A DNA stretch of 64,000 nt from an uncultured Collinsella sp. (GTDB lineage Bacteria; Actinomycetota; Coriobacteriia; Coriobacteriales; Coriobacteriaceae): contig CATXID010000006.1 of the NCBI GenBank assembly GCA_958369225.1, positions 116,571 to 180,570 of the forward strand. Reading direction: 5' to 3'. This document shows, piece by piece, positions 58,398-64,000 of this stretch (position 1 is the stretch's first letter; each line of letters starts with the position of its first letter). Made by a program: the position numbers and the translations under genes. The notes under the pieces were generated by a model. It had not been told where the DNA came from, did not search any database, and worked only from the letters and a program-made list of their open reading frames with translations.

Positions 58398-58961
58398 TTA
58401 CCCCGCCACACGCACCAGGCGCCCGGCCCCTTCTTGGGTGCTTCTCTCTTCCGCATATTCCATAATGCGGCGCGCCGTTTCCCTGCTCACCTTTGAGTCA
58501 TCGCCGGCCAAGTATGCGTACACGTTTCCCTTATTCAGATTCAAATCGCGGCAGAGACCGTAGCGCGTTACGCCCGATTCCTCTAGCGCTCCCAACGTTC
58601 TTTTTCGCATCAGGGCGTTGATCCTTCTGTCCGCCACTGGCTTTTCCTTCACCGCTCTATACGCACGCCAAACGTTGGCATAACGATTAGGGAGTTTGTC
58701 CTCAGCGCATAGAGATGCCAGGCTACCCGTTTGGGCATACAAGGACAAAACGCCTCGGTAACCCTCTTCCATCCACGAGCCCTCGGATAAACCCAGAACG
58801 TATTCGGCTTTTCCTTGCGTCAAAGCGAGCAAAAACAGAGGCTCCGCCACGCGCGGCGCAACCGTCGTCGCCTGCTCAACCAGTTTTCTAAAACTCAGCG
58901 ACTGCTGTCCGGATAGCTCTCGGCAATAGCCTTTCAAAAATCCCTCAAAAGTCAGATTCAA
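58398..58961 (-). CDS. HTH-containing partner of the nucleotidyltransferase (possible toxin-antitoxin pair)
   Basis: This 187-residue soluble protein starts at TTG 58961, which has AAAGGAGG seven bases upstream and overlaps the preceding gene's stop as TTGA. The first 130 residues are helical without a known motif (FRKLVEQATTVAPRVAEPLFLLALTQGKAEYVLG). The C-terminal 50 residues look like an XRE-type helix-turn-helix (ESGVTRYGLCRDLNLNKGNVYAYLAGDDSKVSRETARRIMEY). The tight overlap indicates translational coupling. It may be an antitoxin or a regulator of the pair. I do not recognise a named family. Confidence 0.78.
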   Translation of the reverse strand: MNLTFEGFLKGYCRELSGQQSLSFRKLVEQATTVAPRVAEPLFLLALTQGKAEYVLGLSEGSWMEEGYRGVLSLYAQTGSLASLCAEDKLPNRYANVWRAYRAVKEKPVADRRINALMRKRTLGALEESGVTRYGLCRDLNLNKGNVYAYLAGDDSKVSRETARRIMEYAEERSTQEGAGRLVRVAG

Positions 58962-59488
58962 CCGAGCACCTCCTTTTTGTATTGCCTGTATGCGCAGACC
59001 ATCTCTTGATAGCTTCGCTCTGAAGGCGACGACGCCAGCGCCTCTCCATCGTCGAATATAAGCCGCTCGAGCAGATCCCAATCAAGTCGGTCGACGAATG
59101 CCTGACTATGAAGATCGACGATGTCGTTCGGACGGTAGGCATAGAGCTTCATTACCGCCAGGTCCTCCAAGGATGGCGTAAAGTACCTGATAAAACGCGC
59201 CCCAATATCCAAGGGAATCAAACGATCTTCGTAATTGAATGGCATCTGATTACAATATGCCACCGCCATACCATTCACCTCGGGGTATCGAGCTATGATC
59301 TCGCGGAGGCACCTGTCTGCCTCAAACACATCAATGTCATGTGTAACCGACCGATTCGTCACATCGTTTAGCATGAAGGCGCTTCCTCCCACCAATACAA
59401 CGCTCGGTCTGTCGTCTCTTGGACCTATTTCCAGCTCCGCCTCTTCGTCAATGCCCAAAAGAGTCTGCTCTAAATCCTGCTTATACAT
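58958..59488 (-). CDS. DUF6036/AbiEii-like nucleotidyltransferase
   Basis: This 176-residue protein has a minimal nucleotidyltransferase active site: VVLVGGSAFMLNDV followed by SVTHDIDVFEAD, that is GGS and Asp-x-Asp. LEDLAVMKLYAYRPNDIVDLHS is the next conserved block and is typical of DUF6036 and AbiEii-type proteins. Such enzymes can modify tRNA or protein and act as toxins of type IV systems. It is the first gene of a two-gene unit with the HTH protein. RBS AGGAT precedes ATG 59488, and a perfect inverted repeat lies just upstream. The toxin role is inference. Confidence 0.82.
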   Translation of the reverse strand: MYKQDLEQTLLGIDEEAELEIGPRDDRPSVVLVGGSAFMLNDVTNRSVTHDIDVFEADRCLREIIARYPEVNGMAVAYCNQMPFNYEDRLIPLDIGARFIRYFTPSLEDLAVMKLYAYRPNDIVDLHSQAFVDRLDWDLLERLIFDDGEALASSPSERSYQEMVCAYRQYKKEVLG

Positions 59489-59500
59489 AGCAAATCCTAT

Positions 59501-59521
59501 TATTATTTATCTACAATAATA
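59501..59521 (-). promoter_or_regulatory. Operator-like inverted repeat upstream of the nucleotidyltransferase
   Basis: TATTATT-N7-AATAATA is a perfect palindrome starting 13 bp upstream of ATG 59488. It is AT-rich in a GC-rich region and could bind the HTH protein of the pair. Confidence 0.6.
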
Positions 59522-59611
59522 CTATTCAGTTACACGACAGGACCCACAGGTTGCAAGAATTCTACTCGTGGCGATAATCCCTACACCCTAGAAGTCCTAA
59601 TGTGACAAACC

Positions 59612-60034
59612 CTAACTCTCCCAGCCGGCGCGGATGGTTGTTATGACATCGCCTAGGCGCTGGCCGAGGGCTGACAGATGCTGGAGCACTTCACTGGGCG
59701 AGGCACCGTTGAGGATGCAAGTGAACGCATACGAGACCAGGAAAATCGCCGCAAGTCCTAACGGAATGAGTACAATCATCGCCAACGTGCGCAGGCGCTG
59801 ACCCACGCGGCGGTGACGCGTGCGGCGCTTGTCAAACGCAAGCTCCTGCGCATATGAATCTTGTTGTACGGAATAGTTCTCTGGCGCCGATCCGCCCGCA
59901 GGCGAAACCGCGGGCGTGGCATTTTGAGCAGCGGGCTGGGCGGCCACCCCTTGCATTTGCATCTCCATGAGCCGTTGCTGCTGACGCAACATGCGCTCAG
60001 CTTGTTGCTGCGGAGTCTCAAGAAACAGGTCCAT
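59612..60034 (-). CDS. Small single-pass membrane protein
   Basis: This 140-residue protein has a Gln/Met-rich N-terminus (QQQAERMLRQQQRLMEMQMQG), a Pro/Ala linker, a basic stretch (FDKRRTRHRRVGQRLR) and one transmembrane helix (TLAMIVLIPLGLAAIFLVSYAF, about 89-110), then a short amphipathic tail. By the positive-inside rule the N-terminus is cytoplasmic. I recognise no family. ATG 60034 follows GAGGAGG; the frame extends upstream to 60337 without credible sequence. It lies 123 bp from the nucleotidyltransferase start. Confidence 0.75.
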   Translation of the reverse strand: MDLFLETPQQQAERMLRQQQRLMEMQMQGVAAQPAAQNATPAVSPAGGSAPENYSVQQDSYAQELAFDKRRTRHRRVGQRLRTLAMIVLIPLGLAAIFLVSYAFTCILNGASPSEVLQHLSALGQRLGDVITTIRAGWES

Positions 60035-60283
60035 GCTGGCCTCCTCAATCGGAGCATTCGACGCTTGCGCCCAGCATCCCGCACCGCCAAGACCACGGCA
60101 ACGCAATCCGTAGCAATAGCTGCAAAGTTTCTTGCTGACAAAAGCTGTCGAAAACCTCAACAACTCCCCCACCAGCACTTTCTTTGAGCTTTTTTCGCCA
60201 GCAATCTTTTGCCCTTCCACCAACCCGCCAACTAACCAAAATCTAACCAAAAGCTTGACGGAAATTGTGAAGACAGGGACCCC

Positions 60284-60318
60284 AAACAAAACGTGCCGCC
60301 CCAAAAGGGGCGGCACAC
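60284..60318 (-). terminator. Terminator in intergenic cassette, copy 1
   Basis: GTGCCGCCCC-AAAA-GGGGCGGCAC; on the minus strand it ends in GTTTTGTTTG. The same stem with loop ATAA recurs at 61222-61254. Confidence 0.85.
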
Positions 60319-60359
60319 AAACCAATCTATGAGCCAAAACTCGCTGGCAAGCCCGCGCC

Positions 60360-60443
60360 GTCAGACCCGCGGCGTATGCCTTTGCCTCGCGCGACTCTGC
60401 GAAGCCGTGAGCGAGAGGGAAAGGGATGCGCCGCGGGTCTGAC
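60360..60443. repeat. Conserved-core palindrome, copy 1
   Basis: The arms GTCAGACCCGCGGCG and CGCCGCGGGTCTGAC (15 bp, perfect) enclose a core of about 46 bp (60379-60424) beginning CCTTTGCCTCGCGCGAC and ending GTGAGCGAGAGGGAAAGG. The core recurs at 61304-61391 inside entirely different arms. Confidence 0.85.
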
Positions 60444-60498
60444 GCCCGGAGCGGTAAGGCCGGCAGTTATCCTGCGCCCCGTGGTCGGTGAGGACAGA

Positions 60499-61131
60499 CT
60501 ACATGCCCGCGAGACCGCGGGCGGCGGTGGCGCACATAAACGCCAAGGCTAGAATCACGAGCGAGCCCGCGATATCGACCAGCACGCCCATTGCGCGGCG
60601 CTCAAACAGCCAGCTTCCGAAGTGCGGGGCGACGTTGCGCCAGACACGCCACAACAAGATGCCTATGCCGATGACGCCGGGAATATTGAGCAGCAAAATC
60701 TCGGAGCACAAGAGGCCAATCAGGTTGCCGGCGGCAAAGCCCGCATCGCCCTCGCAGTACTTGCGATAAATCATGTACAGCATGTACGCCACAAACGGCT
60801 GCAGGCACGCAGAGATAAACGTAACCACCATCGAGGGGTCCTGAGAAAAGACATCGGTGAGCTTATCCACACTCGTGGCATCCTTAGAGGCCAAGAACAG
60901 ACCAATGACCACCACGGGCACCACGCCCAAGATAACCTCGACCAGAGTAAACAACTTAGCAGTCAGATCCTCGCTAGCCGTATTGAGGTGAGGCGCCCAC
61001 TCAGGATGAGCATGTGCACCGACCTTCTTGTCCTTCTCGGCACGATCGGCCTTTTTGCCCTCGGCAACCCGACGACTAGGATCCTTGCGAGTCCCCGCCG
61101 CAGCAACCCGAGCCCGAGACTTCTTACCCAT
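60499..61131 (-). CDS. Multi-pass membrane protein of unknown function
   Basis: This 210-residue protein has a basic N-terminal 60 residues (MGKKSRARVAAAGTRKDPSRRVAEGKKADRAEKDKK) and four to five hydrophobic helices: LVEVILGVVPVVVIGLFLA, MVVTFISACLQPFVAYMLYMIY, GLLCSEILLLNIPGVIGIGILLW and VLVDIAGSLVILALAFMCA. No transporter or enzyme motif is visible. The RBS is moderate (GATGGGG). It has its own terminator and palindrome downstream, duplicated after the rubrerythrin gene. Function unknown. Confidence 0.8.
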   Translation of the reverse strand: MGKKSRARVAAAGTRKDPSRRVAEGKKADRAEKDKKVGAHAHPEWAPHLNTASEDLTAKLFTLVEVILGVVPVVVIGLFLASKDATSVDKLTDVFSQDPSMVVTFISACLQPFVAYMLYMIYRKYCEGDAGFAAGNLIGLLCSEILLLNIPGVIGIGILLWRVWRNVAPHFGSWLFERRAMGVLVDIAGSLVILALAFMCATAARGLAGM

Positions 61132-61221
61132 AAAAAACACCCCATCAGGTAGTAGATAAACTAAAAGTCGCCACCCAGTGTACCCCACCCATGAACGGCG
61201 CCGTCCCAACCAGTCCCCACA

Positions 61222-61254
61222 TAAAAACGTGCCGCCCCATAAGGGGCGGCACAC
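61222..61254 (-). terminator. Terminator in intergenic cassette, copy 2
   Basis: GTGCCGCCCC-ATAA-GGGGCGGCAC, followed on the minus strand by GTTTTTATG. It terminates the rubrerythrin transcript. Confidence 0.87.
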
Positions 61255-61303
61255 AAACTTTAATATCAGCTTTTCAGTAACGAGCAAGCGACGACCCAAC
61301 GCC

Positions 61304-61391
61304 GGAGCGCAGGGCGGGGAAATACCTTTGCCTCGCGCGACCCTGCGGAGCCGTGAGCGAGAGGGAAAGGTATTTCCCCGCCCTGCGCTCC
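61304..61391. repeat. Conserved-core palindrome, copy 2
   Basis: Perfect 26-bp arms (GGAGCGCAGGGCGGGGAAAT... at 61304-61329, inverted at 61366-61391) enclose CCTCGCGCGACCCTGCGGAG and CGTGAGCGAGAGGG. The core matches 60379-60424 with two or three changes; the arms do not. Confidence 0.87.
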
Positions 61392-61413
61392 GCAGTCCGC
61401 GTTCGTATCGGCG

Positions 61414-61953
61414 CTAGTAGTTCACCACCTGCTCCTCAAAGTACGCCTTCGGGTGGTTACAAACCGGGCACACCTCGGGCGCCTCTGCGCCCACATGCAG
61501 GTGCCCGCAGTTCAGGCACTTCCACACCTTCACGCCCTCACGCTCAAACACCTCGCCCGACTCAATGCGCTCGACGAGCTTGTTGTAGCGCTCCTCGTGA
61601 GCCTGCTCGACAGCACCGACGCCACGGAACTTTGCGGCGATCTCGGTAAAGCCCTCCTCCTCGGCGGTCTTGGCAAACTCGTCGTACATCGTGGTCCACT
61701 CGTAGTTCTCGCCCGCAGCGGCATCACGCAAGTTGTCCAGGGTGTCGGGAACGGCGCCGTCATGCAGATACTTAAACCACAGCTTGGCGTGCTCGGACTC
61801 GTTGCCTGCGGTCTCGGCAAAGATATTCGAGATCTGAACGTAGCCATCCTTCTTGGCCTTAGATGCGTAGTAGCGATACTTGGTATGCGCCTGGGACTCA
61901 CCGGCAAAAGCGGTCTCGAGGTTCTTCTTGGTTTGAGAGTTCTCAAAATCCAT
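61414..61953 (-). CDS. Rubrerythrin
   Basis: Rubrerythrin reduces hydrogen peroxide in anaerobes using a diiron site and a rubredoxin-like iron. The 179-residue protein has the diiron ligands in [27 protein letters not shown] and [13 protein letters not shown], a second helix pair with [14 protein letters not shown], and the C-terminal rubredoxin domain [10 protein letters not shown] and [12 protein letters not shown]. Length and domain order fit the family. ATG 61953 follows AAGGGAAG. It supports an oxygen-sensitive lifestyle and lies next to an Fe-S-type Rrf2 regulator. Confidence 0.95.
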   Translation of the reverse strand: MDFENSQTKKNLETAFAGESQAHTKYRYYASKAKKDGYVQISNIFAETAGNESEHAKLWFKYLHDGAVPDTLDNLRDAAAGENYEWTTMYDEFAKTAEEEGFTEIAAKFRGVGAVEQAHEERYNKLVERIESGEVFEREGVKVWKCLNCGHLHVGAEAPEVCPVCNHPKAYFEEQVVNY

Positions 61954-62065
61954 AGGTGTACTTCCCTTCAACATGCCGCCCGTAGGCTTGGAGCGGCCTT
62001 GTCTTTAGGATGCCCTCAAGCCGAGAATTTAAACCTTACAATCCTCTTCTTCAGATTCGGGTTGG

Positions 62066-62971
62066 CTACACGCTTAGCCAGCGGTCACCCTCGAAGCGGC
62101 AAAAGCCCTCGCGCTCCAAGTCGGCCAAAATGTCTGCGACAAGATCGTGATCGACCGACTCTCGGCCGGCTGCCGTCTCCATCTCGTTAACGCCTGCAAC
62201 GGCTTCATCGAGCGTAATGCCCGACGGCCGCCCATCGCGCGCAGCCAGCAGCATGCGCACAATATGGGCGCGCTTTTGACGGCGCGAGCCCTCAAACTTG
62301 GACTGACGACTATAGCTCGCCGACCGCCTGGACGGATTGGGCAGCGTCTTTTTAAGATACGCGCCGTAATCCAGCAACGCGTAATACCATGCGCGCGGTG
62401 TGTCGGCATCGTCTTGAGGCGCGGCAAAGGGCGCAATCTCATCCACCGCCGCACCAGGGGCCGCCGGACAGGCGGATTGGATCAGCGGCACCAGCTCGCG
62501 ATCGGGAACGGCCGGCACGTCGGGAAAGAAATGATGCAAAAAGACCGTGCGCACGTTGGTCTCCAGATACACACCCGGCAGATCAAACGCAAACGACCGG
62601 ATGCCCTGCGCCGTCGCCGGGCCAATGCCAGGCAGCGCGACCAGATCGCGCGTCTCACGTGGAAACTCCCCACCCCAGTCTTCCATAACGCACTGAGCAG
62701 CTCTGTGAAGCGCCAGGGCACGCCGATTGTAGCCCATCCCCTGCCAGGCATCCAAAACGTCGGAAGGAGCGGCCTGAGCGAGCGCACGCACGGTCGGAAA
62801 GCGGTCGAGCCACGCGGGCATACGCGTCTCCACACGCGGCACCTGCGTTTGCTGCAGCATAACCTCGGAAAGCCAAATAATGTACGGGTCGCGCGTGCGG
62901 CGCCACGGAAGGTCGCGATAACGCAGAACCCCTTCCGAACGAATCATCGAACGAAAGGGGTCCTGAATCAT
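62066..62971 (-). CDS. MutY-like HhH-GPD DNA glycosylase without Fe-S cysteines
   Basis: This 301-residue DNA glycosylase resembles A/G-specific adenine glycosylase. It has LPWRRTRDPYIIWLSEVMLQQTQVPRV, the mismatch-recognition motif of MutY, and the helix-hairpin-helix LVALPGIGPATAQGIRSFAF. Two features differ from classical MutY: the catalytic Asp position reads VYLETNVRTVFLHHFF (Glu), and there is no four-Cys cluster or NUDIX-like C-terminal domain. Instead there is NPSRRSASYSRQSKFEGSRRQKRAHIVRML and a winged-helix-like end. ATG 62971 follows AAGGAG. It starts 21 bp after the Rrf2 stop, so the two form an operon. Confidence 0.85.
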   Translation of the reverse strand: MIQDPFRSMIRSEGVLRYRDLPWRRTRDPYIIWLSEVMLQQTQVPRVETRMPAWLDRFPTVRALAQAAPSDVLDAWQGMGYNRRALALHRAAQCVMEDWGGEFPRETRDLVALPGIGPATAQGIRSFAFDLPGVYLETNVRTVFLHHFFPDVPAVPDRELVPLIQSACPAAPGAAVDEIAPFAAPQDDADTPRAWYYALLDYGAYLKKTLPNPSRRSASYSRQSKFEGSRRQKRAHIVRMLLAARDGRPSGITLDEAVAGVNEMETAAGRESVDHDLVADILADLEREGFCRFEGDRWLSV

Positions 62972-62992
62972 GGCTATGCTCCTTATGCGGCG

Positions 62993-63478
62993 CTATTCCT
63001 CCCGGCAAGCGCACGCACAGGTGGCGTACTCGGGAAACGCATCGCGGTCGGCGAACTTGGAATCGACGGCCGGGAACTGGCGGTGAGCGACGATATCGCC
63101 CAGCGAAACGGAATCGAGGTAGTCGCGCATCAGCGCTTGAGCTCCGGCCCACAGGGGATGATAGCAGCACGTGCCCATGCGCGCACAGTCGCCATCGGGC
63201 GCGGTGCAATCGTTCATGACCATGGGGCCCTGAACGGCCTCGACGACCTGGCGGATGGTGACATCGTCGGGGCTGACCTTAAGACGCATGCCGCCATGGA
63301 CGCCACGCAGGCTCTCCACAATACCGGCCTGAACCAAACCATGCTGGATCGAACGGGCAAACGAATACGGGACATTGACCTCTTCGGCGGCGGTGCGAAC
63401 AGAAAGCAGACGCTCCGGGTCCTCGGCAAGCATCGCGAGCATGCGAAGGGCGTAATCAGTCTTCCTCGATATGTCCAT
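62993..63478 (-). CDS. Rrf2-family transcriptional regulator with cluster-type cysteines
   Basis: This 161-residue regulator has the Rrf2 winged helix (DISRKTDYALRMLAMLAEDPERLLSVRTAAEEVNVPYSFARSIQHGLVQAGIV) and the wing SLRGVHGGMRLK. A cysteine set CTAPDGDCARMGTCC lies at about residues 91-105, the position of the Fe-S ligands of IscR and NsrR. The spacing C-x6-C-x5-CC is close to these. It may sense oxidative or nitrosative stress or cluster supply. The C-terminus has CACACREE. RBS AAGGGGAAAA. It is first in the operon with the MutY-like gene and near rubrerythrin. Confidence 0.92.
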   Translation of the reverse strand: MDISRKTDYALRMLAMLAEDPERLLSVRTAAEEVNVPYSFARSIQHGLVQAGIVESLRGVHGGMRLKVSPDDVTIRQVVEAVQGPMVMNDCTAPDGDCARMGTCCYHPLWAGAQALMRDYLDSVSLGDIVAHRQFPAVDSKFADRDAFPEYATCACACREE

Positions 63479-63591
63479 TTTTCCCCTTTCAAGGAATAGG
63501 AACAGCTCGAACGAGCTCCGGGGCCGAGCTTACGTCGAGACGTCAATGACCGTATGGACGCCCAAATAGCAAAACGGGTGCCCGCTGAATG

Positions 63592-63624
63592 CCGTTTTTG
63601 AAGCCTCTTGTATCAAAAACGGCC
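63592..63624. other. Hairpin between the Rrf2 promoter and gene
   Basis: GCCGTTTTTGA and TCAAAAACGGC form an 11-bp stem in the 5' leader of the Rrf2 transcript. Operator or leader structure; the role is unclear. Confidence 0.6.
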
Positions 63625-63637
63625 CACAGTGCAACTG

Positions 63638-63666
63638 AGTATAACCTAACCCCCTGCTTCGTTGAA
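63638..63666 (-). promoter_or_regulatory. Promoter of the Rrf2-MutY operon
   Basis: On the minus strand TTCAAC (63661-63666) and TATACT (63638-63643) are 17 bp apart, 160 bp upstream of the gene. Confidence 0.7.
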
Positions 63667-63785
63667 CTGGTGTTGCGCAACAAACGCCTTGTTTGAGTAC
63701 ATGCCTCAAACGGAGCTTGTCCGGGAATTGGAAGGATTTGCTTTTAGGCGAAAGGGACCGACGGGATCAAGGTCCTATCAAACGC

Positions 63786-63812
63786 AAAAAGCCACGTCCG
63801 AAGACGTGGCTT
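63786..63812 (-). terminator. Terminator of tRNA-Asp
   Basis: On the minus strand GCCACGTC-TTCG-GACGTGGC is followed by TTTTT. Confidence 0.93.
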
Positions 63813-63821
63813 TAATTGCGT

Positions 63822-63899
<78 letters not shown>

Positions 63900-63945
63900 A
63901 GGCAGTCGTTCGCGTTTGTTTCCGCTCGCGTGCGCTGCGGGGATT

Positions 63946-63975
63946 AGTATACACAGAAGTCTGTCCGGTGCGCAA
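63946..63975 (-). promoter_or_regulatory. Promoter of tRNA-Asp
   Basis: On the minus strand TTGCGC (63970-63975) and TATACT (63946-63951) are 18 bp apart, 47 bp upstream of the tRNA. Confidence 0.72.
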
Positions 63976-64000
63976 CAACTTTTTTGAAAATATTTTTTGG

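Noticed and set aside
58958..59488. AbiE type IV system in classical form
   Set aside because: The partner is not AbiEi-like, the gene order is reversed and the AbiEi-like gene is 36 kb away. I report it as a candidate pair only.

Overview
The window looks like a chromosomal segment of a high-GC anaerobic Coriobacteriia gut actinobacterium, most likely Collinsella or a close relative. This is inference from gene content: a T-box-controlled pheST, several mannose-family PTS systems and sugar-isomerase (SIS) proteins, many GntR regulators, a rubrerythrin, an LPXTG coiled-coil surface protein, and frequent GTG/TTG starts. No phage, insertion-sequence transposase, rRNA operon or CRISPR array was seen. 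Most genes lie on the minus strand.

Layout. 1-10 kb: end of pheT, pheS with a T-box leader, a M32 carboxypeptidase, glmM, an EamA transporter, tRNA-Val and a run of small hypothetical genes. 9.5-11 kb: a divergent-ATPase regulator with an array of repeated half-sites in its promoter. 11-16 kb: mannose-type PTS (IIA, IIB, SIS deglycase, IIC, IID) with a GntR regulator. 16-26 kb: M16 peptidase, an EF-hand/LRR/YD-repeat envelope protein, 5-formyl-THF cyclo-ligase, an AbiEi/DUF559-like protein, metA and a 2-hydroxyacid dehydrogenase. 26-41 kb: three further SIS deglycase loci with three more GntR regulators, a second PTS (IIAB fusion, IIC, IID), recQ, a YitT protein, a HAD phosphatase and a second EamA transporter. 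41-47 kb: GNAT, threonine aldolase, PAP2 phosphatase, mfd. 47-52 kb: FHA, Ser/Thr kinase-like and FHA genes. 52-64 kb: LPXTG coiled-coil protein, nth, ABC exporter, rmuC, a nucleotidyltransferase/HTH pair, membrane proteins, rubrerythrin, a MutY-like glycosylase, an Rrf2 regulator and tRNA-Asp.

How the genes work together. The dominant theme is uptake and splitting of phosphorylated Amadori-type or related amino-sugar compounds. Four SIS proteins share the Glu-x15-His pair that I associate with the FraB/FrlB deglycase active site, and each sits by its own GntR/UTRA regulator. Two have a dedicated mannose-family PTS. Short repeated DNA motifs let me propose which regulator acts where; one motif joins the GntR gene at 30.4 kb to the PTS operon starting at 37.3 kb and to the EamA transporter at 38.5 kb.

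A second theme is the intergenic DNA. It holds at least six families of palindromic elements. In two of them the core or internal-loop motifs are conserved between copies while the flanking arms differ in sequence but stay self-complementary. These are the best candidates for something undescribed. All functional statements come from reading the sequence and from recalled family knowledge; no search was run.
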